DNA of 64,000 nucleotides, taken from Falsiroseomonas sp051433195 (GTDB lineage: Bacteria > Pseudomonadota > Alphaproteobacteria > Acetobacterales > Acetobacteraceae). The first letter of the stretch is position 1, and the number at the start of each line of letters is the position of its first letter. The position numbers were made by a program, and so were the translations under genes. The notes under the pieces are model-generated. The model searched no databases. It saw only the letters and a list, made by a program, of their open reading frames with translations, and was not told the DNA's origin. Location: NCBI RefSeq assembly GCF_051433195.1, contig NZ_JBHMFT010000016.1, positions 70,715 through 134,714 of the forward strand, in the 5' to 3' direction. Shown here in pieces: positions 24,356 through 36,743 of the stretch.

Positions 24356-25633
24356 ATGCATGACATCAAGGTGGTGCGCGCCGATCCGGCGGCGTTCGAT
24401 GCGGCACTCGCGCGGCGGTCCCTGCCGCCGGTGGCGGCCGAGGCGCTGCGCCTCGACGATCTGCGCATCGAGGCGGTGCGGCTGACCCAGGCGGCGCAGA
24501 CCACGCGCAACGAGCTGTCGCGCCAGATCGGCGCCGCCATGAAGGCCGGCGACCCGGCGCTGGCGGAGCGGCTGAAGGCGGAGGTCAAGGCCGCCATGGA
24601 TGCCGCCGCCGCCGCGACGCCGGAGGCGCATGAGGCGGCGCGCGACGCCCTGCTGGCCAGCCTGCCCAACCTGCTGGCGGCCGATGTGCCGGACGGCGCC
24701 GACGAATCGGCCAATGTCGTGCTGCACACCCATGGCAGCCCGCGCAATTTCCCCTTCGCGCCGCGGCAGCATTTCGAACTCGGCGAGGCGCTGGGGATGG
24801 ATTTCGGCACCGCCGCGAAGCTGGCCGGCGCCCGCTTCACCGTGCTGCGCGGGCCCCTGGCACGGCTGGAACGGGCACTCGGCCAGTGGATGCTGAACCT
24901 GCACACGGAGGAACACGGCTACACCGAATGCGCCGTGCCGTTGCTGGTGAACGACGCCTCCATGTACGGCACCGGGCAGTTGCCGAAGTTCAAGGAGGAC
25001 CTGTTCGGCACGACCGATGGCCGCTGGCTGATCCCGACCGCCGAGGTGCCGCTGACCAACTTCGTGCGCGGCGACATCCTGGCCGAGCCGGCGCTGCCGC
25101 TGCGCCTGGCCGCGCTGTCCCCCTGCTTCCGGTCCGAGGCCGGCTCGGCCGGGCGCGACACCCGCGGCATGCTGCGCCAGCACCAGTTCCCCAAGGTGGA
25201 GATGGTTTCCATCACCCACCCCGACCAGTCCGAGGCGGAGCATGAGCGCATGACCGCCTGCGCCGAACGCGTGCTGACCGAGCTCGGCCTGACCTGGCGG
25301 CGCATCGTGCTGGCATCCGGCGACACCGGCTTCGGCGCCGCCAAGACCTACGACCTGGAAGTCTGGCTGCCCGGCCAGCAGGCGTGGCGGGAGATTTCCT
25401 CCTGCTCCAACTGCCGCGACTTCCAGGCGCGCCGGATGGAGGCGCGGTTCCGGCCGGCCAGCGCCAAGGGCACCGAATTCCTGCACACGCTGAACGGCAG
25501 CGGCGTCGCCGTCGGCCGGGCCCTTATCGCGGTGCTGGAGACACACCAGGCCGAGGATGGCAGCATTGCCATCCCCGAGGTGCTGCGCCCCTACATGGGT
25601 GGCGCGGAGGCGCTACGCCCGGCTACTGCCTGA
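24356..25633 (+). CDS. serS: Seryl-tRNA synthetase
   Basis: A 425-residue class II synthetase. An N-terminal antiparallel coiled coil (about residues 25-105) contacts the long variable arm of tRNA-Ser. Motif 2 is visible as CFRSEAGSAGRDTRGMLRQHQF, and the preceding TAEVPLTN is the conserved substrate loop. Motif 3 lies near NGSGVAVGRALIAVLE. Full length. Its 3' end overlaps the convergent lipoprotein gene by 11 bp. Confidence 0.97.
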   Translation: MHDIKVVRADPAAFDAALARRSLPPVAAEALRLDDLRIEAVRLTQAAQTTRNELSRQIGAAMKAGDPALAERLKAEVKAAMDAAAAATPEAHEAARDALLASLPNLLAADVPDGADESANVVLHTHGSPRNFPFAPRQHFELGEALGMDFGTAAKLAGARFTVLRGPLARLERALGQWMLNLHTEEHGYTECAVPLLVNDASMYGTGQLPKFKEDLFGTTDGRWLIPTAEVPLTNFVRGDILAEPALPLRLAALSPCFRSEAGSAGRDTRGMLRQHQFPKVEMVSITHPDQSEAEHERMTACAERVLTELGLTWRRIVLASGDTGFGAAKTYDLEVWLPGQQAWREISSCSNCRDFQARRMEARFRPASAKGTEFLHTLNGSGVAVGRALIAVLETHQAEDGSIAIPEVLRPYMGGAEALRPATA

Positions 25634-27854
25634 CCGTTCCGCCATCCGGCCCGGCGCCCTCGCCTGAGCGTGGCGAGGCTTCCGCGCCGGTGCGGGAGGG
25701 CTGCATGTCCAGCGCCTGACGCTCCCGCGCCAGGCTGACCGCAAGCTGCGCCAGTTCCTGACGCTGCTGCTGCAGCCGGGCCTCCACCGTCGCGACCTCG
25801 GCCCCGAGTTCCTGGCGCCGGCGCTCCATGGCCGCGACCTCGTTGCGGAGCGCCTCCGCCTGGTCGCGCAGCCTTGCCTGTTCCTGGCGCGCGCCCTCGG
25901 TGCCCTGGGTGATCTCCCGCAGCCGGGTCCCGGCGGTCTCGTTGGCACGGTTGGCCTCGGCGAGGCGGGCCTCCGCCTGCGCCAGTTCGGCACGGCGCGA
26001 CTGCAACTCGCTGCCGGCCGCCTGCGCCTCGGCGCGCGCCTCCTGCAGGCGGCGTTCCTCCGCCGCGGTGCCGGTGCGAAGCTCGGCCAGGCGACGCTCG
26101 GCAGCGCCGACCTCGTTGCGCAGCTCGGCGCTGCGGGCTTCCAGGCTGCGCAGGGTCGCCGCCGCTTCCTCCCGCGCCGTGCCCAGCCGGTCCAGCTCGG
26201 CCTGCGCCTGTTCCACCTGGCCGCGGCGCTCGGCCAGCGTGGCCTCGGCCGTGGACAGGGCATCGCGCAGGCTGGCGAGGCGCCGGTCCTGGTCGGCGGT
26301 ACGGGTGTCCAGCTCCGCGGCGCGGGTCTCCAGGGCGCGGACGCGGGCCGTGGTGTCGCGCTCCGCCTGCGTCACCTGGCCCAGCCGCTGCTCGGCCTCG
26401 GCCAGGGCGGCGCGGCGGTCGGTCAGGCTGCGCTCGGCCTCCTCCAGCGTGGCGCGCAGGCCGGTCAGGCGGCGGTCGGTCTCGCCGGTCACCTGCTGGC
26501 GTTCCGCCAGCGCCTGCTGCGCCTGGGCGATGCCGCCGCGCAGCGTTTCCAGCCGCTGCGCCTCGGTCGTCGCCTGTTCGCGCAACTGCGCGAGGCGACG
26601 ATCCTCGTTGCCTGCGGAGTCGCGTAGTCCGGCCAGGCGCCGTTCCTCCGCCTGGCCCTGTTCGCGCAGCCCGGCGAGGCGGCGCTCGGCCTCGGTCGAC
26701 TGGCCGCGCAGCCCGGCTACCCGCTGGTCTTCCGACTGCGCCTGCTCGCGCAGCCCGGCCAGCCGGCGCTCCGTCTCCGTCGCCTGCTCCCGCAGCCCGG
26801 CGAGGCGCTGGTCTTCCGACTGGGCCTGCTCGCGCAGCCCGGCCAGGCGGCGCTCGGCCTCGTTCACCTGCTCGCGCAGCCCGGCGAGGCGCTGGTCGGC
26901 CGTCTGACCCTGTTCCCGCACGCCGCCGAGGCGGCGTTCGGCCTCCGCCAACTGGGTCCGCAGGCCGGCGAGGCGCTGGTCCTCCGCCTGCGCCTGCTGC
27001 GTCAGGCCACCGAGGCGGCGCTCCGTCTCCGTCACCTGGTTGCGCAGGCCGGCGAGGCGCTGGTCCGCGGCCTGGGCCTGGTTGCGCAGCGTGTTGAGGC
27101 GGCCCTCGGTTTCGCCGACCTGGCCGCGCAGGCCGGTCAGGCGCTGGTCTGCGGCCTGGCCGCCCTGGCGCAACTCGGCCAGGCGACGCTCCTCGGTCGC
27201 TGCCTGCTCGCGCAGCCCGGCGAGGCGGCGTTCGGATTGCGTGGCCTGGTCCTGCAGGGCGGCCAGCTGGCGTTCCTCGGCGCTGCGGCGCTCGCCGAGC
27301 GAGGCGAGGCGGCCATCCTGGGCTGCGGCCTGGTCGCGCAGCTGGGCGAGACGGCGCTCCGCGGCCTGGGCGTCGTTGCGCAGCCCGGCAAGGCGCGCCT
27401 CGGCCTCGGTGAGGGAGGCCTGGGTCTGGCTGGTGGACTGCTGCAGGTCGCCGGACCGGCCCTGAAGGCTGGCAAGCTGGCCTTCCTCCTGCGCGATCTG
27501 GGCGCGCAGGCGGTGGGCTTCCTGGTCGGCATTGGCGCGCGCCCGCTGGGCGCTGCTCAACGCGCCGCTGGCCTGGCGGAGGCGTTCTTCGAGGCTGGCG
27601 AGGTCACCGGCCGCGGCGCGTTCCTGCGCCAGCGTGGCCTCCAGCTGGGAGACCCGCTGCCGCAGCGTGGTGCCGGTGGCCTCGGCGCTGGCCAGCGCGC
27701 GCTGGTTCGCGGTGATGTCCGCGTTGCGCTGCACCGTGTAGCCGCAGCCGGCCAGCGGGGCGAGCACCAGCGGCGCGATGACCAGCGTGGACGGCCTGCG
27801 CCAATTCGAGATGGGCCAGCGCGAGATGGATGGCATGAAGAACCCCGTTGCCAT
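25623..27854 (-). CDS. Long coiled-coil lipoprotein built of 14-residue repeats
   Basis: A 743-residue protein of unknown function. The start at 27854 gives a signal peptide with lipobox LAPLAGC (Cys 37), so an envelope lipid anchor is predicted. Nearly all the rest is predicted coiled coil. From about residue 200 to 430 it consists of 16 or so tandem copies of a two-heptad unit of the form xxERRLAGLREQxx / xxDQRLAGLREQxx. Before and after, the heptads are less regular. The length and Leu spacing fit a rigid rod or a filament. It resembles surface or cell-shape coiled-coil proteins in architecture only. The DNA repeats may be prone to length change. Confidence 0.75.
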   Translation of the reverse strand: MATGFFMPSISRWPISNWRRPSTLVIAPLVLAPLAGCGYTVQRNADITANQRALASAEATGTTLRQRVSQLEATLAQERAAAGDLASLEERLRQASGALSSAQRARANADQEAHRLRAQIAQEEGQLASLQGRSGDLQQSTSQTQASLTEAEARLAGLRNDAQAAERRLAQLRDQAAAQDGRLASLGERRSAEERQLAALQDQATQSERRLAGLREQAATEERRLAELRQGGQAADQRLTGLRGQVGETEGRLNTLRNQAQAADQRLAGLRNQVTETERRLGGLTQQAQAEDQRLAGLRTQLAEAERRLGGVREQGQTADQRLAGLREQVNEAERRLAGLREQAQSEDQRLAGLREQATETERRLAGLREQAQSEDQRVAGLRGQSTEAERRLAGLREQGQAEERRLAGLRDSAGNEDRRLAQLREQATTEAQRLETLRGGIAQAQQALAERQQVTGETDRRLTGLRATLEEAERSLTDRRAALAEAEQRLGQVTQAERDTTARVRALETRAAELDTRTADQDRRLASLRDALSTAEATLAERRGQVEQAQAELDRLGTAREEAAATLRSLEARSAELRNEVGAAERRLAELRTGTAAEERRLQEARAEAQAAGSELQSRRAELAQAEARLAEANRANETAGTRLREITQGTEGARQEQARLRDQAEALRNEVAAMERRRQELGAEVATVEARLQQQRQELAQLAVSLARERQALDMQPSRTGAEASPRSGEGAGPDGGTVRQ
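26566..27260. repeat. Tandem 42-bp repeat tract in the coiled-coil gene
   Basis: Degenerate tandem copies of a 42-bp unit (on the plus strand each contains a form of CTCGCGCAGCCCGGC) encode the 14-residue coiled-coil repeat. Boundaries are approximate because outer copies are diverged. Confidence 0.75.
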
Positions 27855-28050
27855 GATCGGCCGCCTTTTCGCGGCACGCGCCCCCCTGGCGCGCCGGGAT
27901 GGCAACCCGTCCGCCGGACAACGTCAACCTCCGCGCGGGGCGCAACGCGCCTCCTGCAATCACGTTACAGATGGGCGTCGCGCCGCCTGCGCAGAGGTCT
28001 GTTCGGGCAGGACTTCAGCGCAACGAAGCTGCGCCCGGGTCATGCGACGG

Positions 28051-28941
28051 TCAGGCGTTCGTCCTGACCCCGAGCCGCCCGGCCATGTCCTGGACGAACT
28101 GCCAGGCCACGCGGCCGGAGCGTGCGCCGCGAGTCACGCTCCACTCCACCGCCGCGCGGCGCAAATCGTCCTGGCTCACCGGCAGGCCGAAGCTGGCAGC
28201 ATAGCCCTCGACCATGGCGAAGAAGGTGTCCTGGTCGCAGTTGTGGAAGCCGATCCAGAGGCCGAAGCGGTCCGACAGCGAAACCTTTTCCTCGGTCGCC
28301 TCGGAGGGGTTGATGGCGGTGCTGCGCTCGTTCTCGATCATGTCGCGCGGCATGAGGTGGCGGCGGTTGGAGGTCGCGTAGAACAGGACGTTGGCGGGGC
28401 GGCCTTCGATGCCGCCATCCAGAACGGATTTCAGCGCCTTGTAGTCGGCGTCCTCACGCTCGAAGGACAGGTCGTCGCAGAACACCAGGCAGCGGCGGGC
28501 CCCCCCGCGGAGCGGGTCCTGATGATCGGCGCGCAGGACGTTCAGCAGGTCGGGCAGGGTGCGGACATCCTCGCGCTGGATTTCCACCAGGGCGATGGCG
28601 CCGGGAACCTCCGCATTGGCGGCGGCGTGGGCGGCCTTGACCAGGCTGGACTTGCCCATGCCGCGGGCGCCCCACAGCATGGCGTTGTTGGCCGGCAGGC
28701 CGCGGGCGAACCGCAGCGTGTTCTCCAGGATCAGCGCCTTCTGGCGCTCCACGCCCTGCAGCAGCGTGATGCCGACGGCGGCGACCCGCGGCACCGGGTC
28801 CAGCCGCGCGGGCGGGCCGGGGTGCCAGACGAAGGCATCGGCGGCCCCGAGGTCGGGCGCGGCGGGGGCAGGGGGGGCCAGGCGTTCCAGCGCCTCCGCG
28901 ATGCGGGCGAGCGTGGGCAGCAGCGGATGGCTATCGGACAA
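28051..28941 (-). CDS. DUF815 family AAA-type ATPase
   Basis: A 296-residue ATP-binding protein. Walker A is WGARGMGKSSLVKA, the Walker B region is LVFCDDLSFE, and a sensor-like YATSNRRHLMPR follows, ending in a C-terminal lid (VEWSVTRGARSGRVAWQFVQD). DUF815 proteins are conserved near yajC in alphaproteobacteria; their role is not established. A TTG start at 28941 is used because homology begins at SDSHPLLPTL and no ATG fits; the longer open frame upstream runs antisense to yajC. It diverges from yajC. Confidence 0.85.
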   Translation of the reverse strand: MSDSHPLLPTLARIAEALERLAPPAPAAPDLGAADAFVWHPGPPARLDPVPRVAAVGITLLQGVERQKALILENTLRFARGLPANNAMLWGARGMGKSSLVKAAHAAANAEVPGAIALVEIQREDVRTLPDLLNVLRADHQDPLRGGARRCLVFCDDLSFEREDADYKALKSVLDGGIEGRPANVLFYATSNRRHLMPRDMIENERSTAINPSEATEEKVSLSDRFGLWIGFHNCDQDTFFAMVEGYAASFGLPVSQDDLRRAAVEWSVTRGARSGRVAWQFVQDMAGRLGVRTNA

Positions 28942-29046
28942 GGTGCGTGGACCCGGATGATGTATTGACGGAAAGGTCGCGGAAGCTAGGTTGCGGGCCG
29001 ATGCCCCGCAACCCCGGGGCGCCCCTCCCTTTCTGGACGCCGCCCC

Positions 29047-29403
29047 ATGTTCATCTCCCCCGCCTATGCCCAGGACGCCGCCGGTGGCACCGCCGCCGTG
29101 GTGATGCAGCTGCTGCCGCTGATCCTCATCTTCGCCGTCTTCTACTTCCTGCTGATCCGCCCGCAGCAGAAGAAGATGAAGGAGCACCGCACCATGCTGT
29201 CGGCGCTGAAGCGCAACGACAAGATCATCACGGCCGGCGGCCTGGTCGGCACCGTGACGAAGGTGCGGGACGACAGCGACGAGGTCGAGGTCGAGATCGC
29301 ACCGAATGTGCGGGTGACGGTGGTGCGCGGCACCATCGGCAGCGTCATCAAGCCGCCGGCGCCGGCGAATGACGCCAAGGCGACGGACGTGGCGAAGAGC
29401 TGA
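29047..29403 (+). CDS. yajC: Preprotein translocase subunit YajC
   Basis: A 118-residue single-span inner-membrane protein. The helix MQLLPLILIFAVFYFLLIRPQQKK with the RPQQKK signature is at about residues 19-42, followed by a cytoplasmic domain (ITAGGLVGTVTKV). It normally works with SecD and SecF in protein export. Here it is followed directly by a rho-independent terminator and then unrelated genes, so it is a monocistronic unit without secDF. Confidence 0.95.
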   Translation: MFISPAYAQDAAGGTAAVVMQLLPLILIFAVFYFLLIRPQQKKMKEHRTMLSALKRNDKIITAGGLVGTVTKVRDDSDEVEVEIAPNVRVTVVRGTIGSVIKPPAPANDAKATDVAKS

Positions 29404-29422
29404 TCCGCCACCGCGAGCACGC

Positions 29423-29454
29423 AAAAGGCGCCGGGGGAGATCCCGGCGCCTTTT
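29423..29454 (+). terminator. Rho-independent terminator after yajC
   Basis: A perfect 13-bp inverted repeat (AAAAGGCGCCGGG / CCCGGCGCCTTTT) with a six-base loop GGAGAT ends in a T run, 20 bp after the yajC stop. It is strongly predicted to end transcription; the A run at its base could also make it act on the opposite strand for sodB. Confidence 0.9.
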
Positions 29455-29558
29455 CTGATCCAGGCGGCCCGGTCACGGGCCGAGCGGCCGAATGGCCGCC
29501 GCGGCTTATGCCGCGAAGCCAAGCGCGCGGAGCGCGCGCCCGGCGTCTGAGGGTAGGA

Positions 29559-30197
<639 letters not shown>

Positions 30198-30322
30198 GGG
30201 GTCTCTCCCGTTGGGCTTCGCGTCGCCGGGGGGAGCCCTGCGACCGTCGCCTGACCTAGGCGTGGCCCGGAGGAGCGTCAACCGCACTTGCGGCCTGCCC
30301 CCGCGACCGTCATCTGGCCGCC

Positions 30323-31144
30323 ATGGCCGCCCCCCCCTCGCTTTCGCCGATCGGTGACTTCGCACGGAAGCACGACCCGGACCGCTACCTCGCCGCCCTG
30401 TTCGCACCGGCGGAGCGGCGGGAGGCGCTGTTCGCGCTGATCGGCTTCAACCATGAACTGGCCCGGGCGCGGGAGGCGACGACGACGCAGATCGCCGCCC
30501 TGATCCGCCTGCAATGGTGGCGCGACGCGGTGGCGGAGGCCGCGGCCGGCCAGCCGGCGCGACGGCACGAGGTGGCCGAGCCCCTGCACGCGGCCATCCG
30601 GAGCGGCGCGCTCGATCCTTCCGACCTGACGGCGCTGGTCGATGCGCGGGAGGCGGAGGCTGACCCCGAGGGCATTCCGACGCGGGAGGCTTTCGGCGCC
30701 TGGCTGCGCGCCGGGGCCGGTGGCTTCGCGGTGGCGGCGGGGCGCCTGCTTGGCGCGCCGGATGCCGCGCTGCCGGCGCTGCAGCGGCGCGGGGCATTGG
30801 TGGGCATGGCGGGGGTGCTGCGCAGCATACCGGCCCACTCGGCCCAGGGTCGCTGCCTGCTGCCACAGGACTCGCTGGCCGAGGCGGGGCTGAACGCCGA
30901 GGGTGTGGTGGCGCAGCCCGCCGTGGCGGAGCCGTTGCGCCGCGCCATGGCGGAGGAGGGCGGCGCGATGCTGGCGCGCGAACGCCAGGTGGCGCTGCCC
31001 CGGCAGGCGCTGGCCGCCGCGCTGCCGGCGGTGCTGGCGGGGCGGGATTTCCGGCGCATGGCCGCGGGCAGGGACGTGCCCGCGACGCGCGGGCTGGGGG
31101 ATCGGCTGGCGGTGGCCTGGGCGGGGTTTCGCGGCACCGCCTGA
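30323..31144 (+). CDS. Squalene/phytoene synthase family protein, NDUFAF6-like
   Basis: A 273-residue protein with the family helix IRLQWWRDAVAE. The two Asp-rich substrate motifs (DxxxD) of true phytoene and squalene synthases are not present: the first region reads LIGFNHELARAR. This matches the non-enzymatic branch related to NDUFAF6, a complex I assembly factor, found near yajC/secDF in alphaproteobacteria. Carotenoid or hopanoid synthesis is therefore unlikely. It diverges from sodB. Confidence 0.75.
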   Translation: MAAPPSLSPIGDFARKHDPDRYLAALFAPAERREALFALIGFNHELARAREATTTQIAALIRLQWWRDAVAEAAAGQPARRHEVAEPLHAAIRSGALDPSDLTALVDAREAEADPEGIPTREAFGAWLRAGAGGFAVAAGRLLGAPDAALPALQRRGALVGMAGVLRSIPAHSAQGRCLLPQDSLAEAGLNAEGVVAQPAVAEPLRRAMAEEGGAMLARERQVALPRQALAAALPAVLAGRDFRRMAAGRDVPATRGLGDRLAVAWAGFRGTA

Positions 31145-31309
31145 GCGTGGCAATCTGCCGGCCGGACCACCGAGCCGGTCCGAGAGGAGTTGCCCCATGC
31201 CCACTCGCTGCCGCCTGCCGTCCCTGTCCGCGACCCTGGTTCCACGGAAGGTTCAGGCGCTGGATGCGGTGGCGCCCCATGTGGCCGCAACCAGCGGCCG
31301 GTGCGGCTG

Positions 31310-32143
31310 ATGTCCGACATACTGCTGTACCAGACGGCGGATGCCGACCGCTTCTTCCCGATGATCTCGGCGACCATGCAGTGCAACCGCGCCTTCTGCC
31401 TGCGCCGCGACGTCAGGATGGAGGTGTTCATCGGCGTCCGGCGCGGCATCCATCCCTGGCAGGCCACCTACAACCGGCTTGGAATGCTGGGGGACCTGTT
31501 GGCGCGGGACTACGACGGTTGGCTGATCTACCTGGACGCCGACGCCTTCGTGCCCAGCCCTCGTTTCGAAATTCGCGGGTTCCTGAAGCAGCACGCGGAC
31601 AGCGCGATGATCCACCCGGTGGGCGGCGGCAAGGGGCCGTGGGACGTCAATGCCGGGGTGTTCCTGTGGAACTTCGCGCGTCCCGAAACCCGGGAGGTGG
31701 CGCGCCGGTGGATTGCGGCATTCGAGCAGGTAACCGACCAGCAACTGCGCAATGCGGCCGACCCGGTCTTCCTGATGAACGACCAGACCATGCTGCACGC
31801 GGTGCTGCGTGATGCGCCGGAACTGACAGCGTGCGTGGCCCTGGAGGCGCACGATGTCATCGGCTACCCGCATTCCCGCCTCATCAAGCAATTCGTTCCC
31901 AACGGGCAGCAGACGCTGGAGGAACGCACGGCGCGGATCGTGGAGGCGGTGGAGCAGGCGCGGCGGCGCAGTGGCGCGGCCGCGGCGCAGGGCGCCGACC
32001 AGGTGCGGCGGTCCGCGATGGCGCTGATCGATGCGCCGCAGGATGTGCTGGAGGCGCATCTGCCGCGGCACGAGGCGGCGGCGCTGGGCCAGGCGATGGC
32101 GCAGTTGCTGCGCCATCATCCCGTGTCGGACGGCTTCGCCTGA
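31310..32143 (+). CDS. Putative GT-A fold glycosyltransferase
   Basis: A 277-residue protein. The region WLIYLDADAFV carries a D-x-D (DAD) motif typical of metal-dependent nucleotide-sugar transferases, preceded by YNRLGMLGDLLAR. The downstream VNAGVFLWNFARPETREV and MNDQTMLHAVL resemble the layout of galactosyltransferase-type (GT34/GT8-like) proteins. The C-terminal 70 residues are unique. Acceptor and sugar are unknown. The start at 31310 is chosen because homology begins near MSDILLYQTAD; upstream codons are low-complexity. Confidence 0.6.
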   Translation: MSDILLYQTADADRFFPMISATMQCNRAFCLRRDVRMEVFIGVRRGIHPWQATYNRLGMLGDLLARDYDGWLIYLDADAFVPSPRFEIRGFLKQHADSAMIHPVGGGKGPWDVNAGVFLWNFARPETREVARRWIAAFEQVTDQQLRNAADPVFLMNDQTMLHAVLRDAPELTACVALEAHDVIGYPHSRLIKQFVPNGQQTLEERTARIVEAVEQARRRSGAAAAQGADQVRRSAMALIDAPQDVLEAHLPRHEAAALGQAMAQLLRHHPVSDGFA

Positions 32144-32149
32144 CCGGGT

Positions 32150-35026
<2,877 letters not shown>

Positions 35027-35074
35027 GGTGGTCCACCGATGGATGGGCGCGCGAAGCCTCCCGAGGGACGCCAC

Positions 35075-35089
35075 GTTCGCATTGTGTTC
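35075..35089. promoter_or_regulatory. LexA binding site (SOS box) between uvrA and ssb
   Basis: GTTC-GCATTGT-GTTC matches exactly the alphaproteobacterial LexA consensus GTTC-N7-GTTC. It lies in the 192-bp divergent region between uvrA and ssb, 49 bp from the uvrA start and 130 bp from ssb, so one box could control both genes. Confidence 0.88.
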
Positions 35090-35218
35090 TGGGGGTTTTG
35101 CCACCATATAGGTGGGGCGGAAAGAGGTTTTACGAGGCCTGTCGCGCGCAGCCCAGACCTGTCTGGTCGGCGCGGCAGCGTCGGGCTAGCTTCCGCGGTT
35201 CAGATCGAGGGGCCGGCG

Positions 35219-35764
35219 ATGGCAGGCGTGAACAAGGTGATCCTGGTTGGCCGTCTGGGGAAGGACCCGGAGGTGCGGAACTTCCAGAATGGCGGCCGGG
35301 TGGTGAACCTGCGCCTGGCGACCTCCGAGCGGTACAAGGACCGCGAGGGCAACCAGCAGGAGCGCACCGAGTGGCATTCGGTGGCCATCTTCAACGAGAA
35401 GCTGGGCGAGATCGCGGAGAAGTACCTGAAGAAGGGCTCCGAGGTGTATGTCGAGGGCCAGCTCGAGACCCGGAAGTGGCAGGACCAGTCGGGGCAGGAC
35501 AAGTACTCGACGGAGGTCGTGCTGCGCCAGTTCCGCGGCGAGATCGCCCTGCTCGGTGGTCGTGGCGGCGGCGGGGCTGACCCGGGCGAGGGGGATACGG
35601 GCGGCAGCTACGGCGGTGGCGGTGGCGGCGGTCGCTCCTCGGCCCCGGCGCGGTCCGGCGGTGGCGGGTGGGACAACAGCGGTGGCGGTGCCCGCGGCGG
35701 CGGCGGCGGTCGCAGTGCGCCGCCGAAGGGCGGCAGCGACCTGGATGACGATATCCCGTTCTGA
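35219..35764 (+). CDS. ssb: Single-stranded DNA-binding protein
   Basis: A 181-residue protein with an N-terminal OB fold (NKVILVGRLGKDPEVRN ... EWHSVAIFNEKLGEIAEKYLKKG). A Gly-rich flexible linker (about 115-170, with Arg/Ser/Trp interruptions) leads to the acidic tip DLDDDIPF, which recruits repair and replication proteins. It is divergent from uvrA across the SOS box. Confidence 0.96.
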   Translation: MAGVNKVILVGRLGKDPEVRNFQNGGRVVNLRLATSERYKDREGNQQERTEWHSVAIFNEKLGEIAEKYLKKGSEVYVEGQLETRKWQDQSGQDKYSTEVVLRQFRGEIALLGGRGGGGADPGEGDTGGSYGGGGGGGRSSAPARSGGGGWDNSGGGARGGGGGRSAPPKGGSDLDDDIPF

Positions 35765-35834
35765 CGTCCGGCCTACCCTGGGCGCCGGCCATCCGACCTT
35801 GAAAAAACCGTAGTGCATCCGCAATGTCTTTCGC

Positions 35835-36731
35835 GTGACCGCATCGCCCCCGCACCCGCGCGAGACGCGCATCGACATCATCCGTCGCCGGGTGCGGCTG
35901 GCTTATGACTCGGCGGCGGCGAGGGCCTGGACCCGGCTGCCGCGGGTCTCGGAGGATGGGCTCAATGCGATCTCCTTCCTCTTTCCGCTGGGCGAGGCCT
36001 TCTTCTGCCGGTCCGTCGCCCATTACCGGGACCGGATCACCGACCCGGCTTTGAGGGACGCCGCGGACCGCTTCATCCACCAGGAAGCCAATCATTCCCG
36101 CGAACATGCGCGCTCCAACGCCGCGCTGCGGGAAGCCAATGTGCTGGGTGCGGAGCTGGAGTCGGTCGCCCGCATCCTGCTGGCCATCGCCAAGACCATC
36201 TGGCCGCGCGCCACCCAACTCGCCATCACCTGCGCGCTGGAGCATTTCACCGCCATGCTGGCGGCGCGGCTGCTGAGCAAGCGGCTGCTGTACAAGGAGG
36301 GCACGGATCCTGCCTTCGCCCATCTCTGGCTTTGGCACGCGGCGGAGGAGATCGAGCACAAGGCCGTCTGCTTCGACGTCTACGAGCACCTGTTCGGGCG
36401 CGGCGTCTGGGCCTGGCTGCACCGCATCCTCGGCATGGTCATCGTCACGGTCTCGGGCGGGATCGGCCTGCTTGTGGCCTTCACGGTGGTGCGGCTGAGG
36501 CTTCTGTTCCGCCCGCGCCGTCCGGCATCGGCCGCCGCGGCGGGTGGCGCACCCAGCGGCCCGAGCCTGCGCAACCTGTTCGGCAGCCTGCCGGTCAGCG
36601 ACTACACCGCCTATTACCGCCGCTCCTTCCACCCGTGGGAGCAGGATGACCGGGCGCTGCTGGAGGCCTGGAAGCTGGAGCATCCGGGCTTCGGGTTGCC
36701 AGAGCCGCACCCCCACGCCGCCGCGGCCTGA
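35835..36731 (+). CDS. Predicted metal-dependent hydrolase (PF10118-type)
   Basis: A 298-residue protein of a family annotated as metal-dependent hydrolase, with no known substrate. It has a helical core rich in His and Glu: FIHQEANHSREHARSN, LEHFTAML and WHAAEEIEHKAVCFDVY, a pattern like di-metal carboxylate helices (Glu/His on paired helices). One membrane-like stretch near residues 200-220 (MVIVTVSGGIGLLVAFTVV) suggests membrane contact. GTG start at 35835. Function unknown. Confidence 0.75.
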   Translation: MTASPPHPRETRIDIIRRRVRLAYDSAAARAWTRLPRVSEDGLNAISFLFPLGEAFFCRSVAHYRDRITDPALRDAADRFIHQEANHSREHARSNAALREANVLGAELESVARILLAIAKTIWPRATQLAITCALEHFTAMLAARLLSKRLLYKEGTDPAFAHLWLWHAAEEIEHKAVCFDVYEHLFGRGVWAWLHRILGMVIVTVSGGIGLLVAFTVVRLRLLFRPRRPASAAAAGGAPSGPSLRNLFGSLPVSDYTAYYRRSFHPWEQDDRALLEAWKLEHPGFGLPEPHPHAAAA

Positions 36732-36743
36732 CCTGAAGGCGGC

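Noticed and set aside
26566..27260. Tandem repeat considered as a CRISPR array
   Set aside because: Units are 42 bp, in frame, contiguous without unique spacers, and encode a coiled-coil repeat; there are no cas genes.
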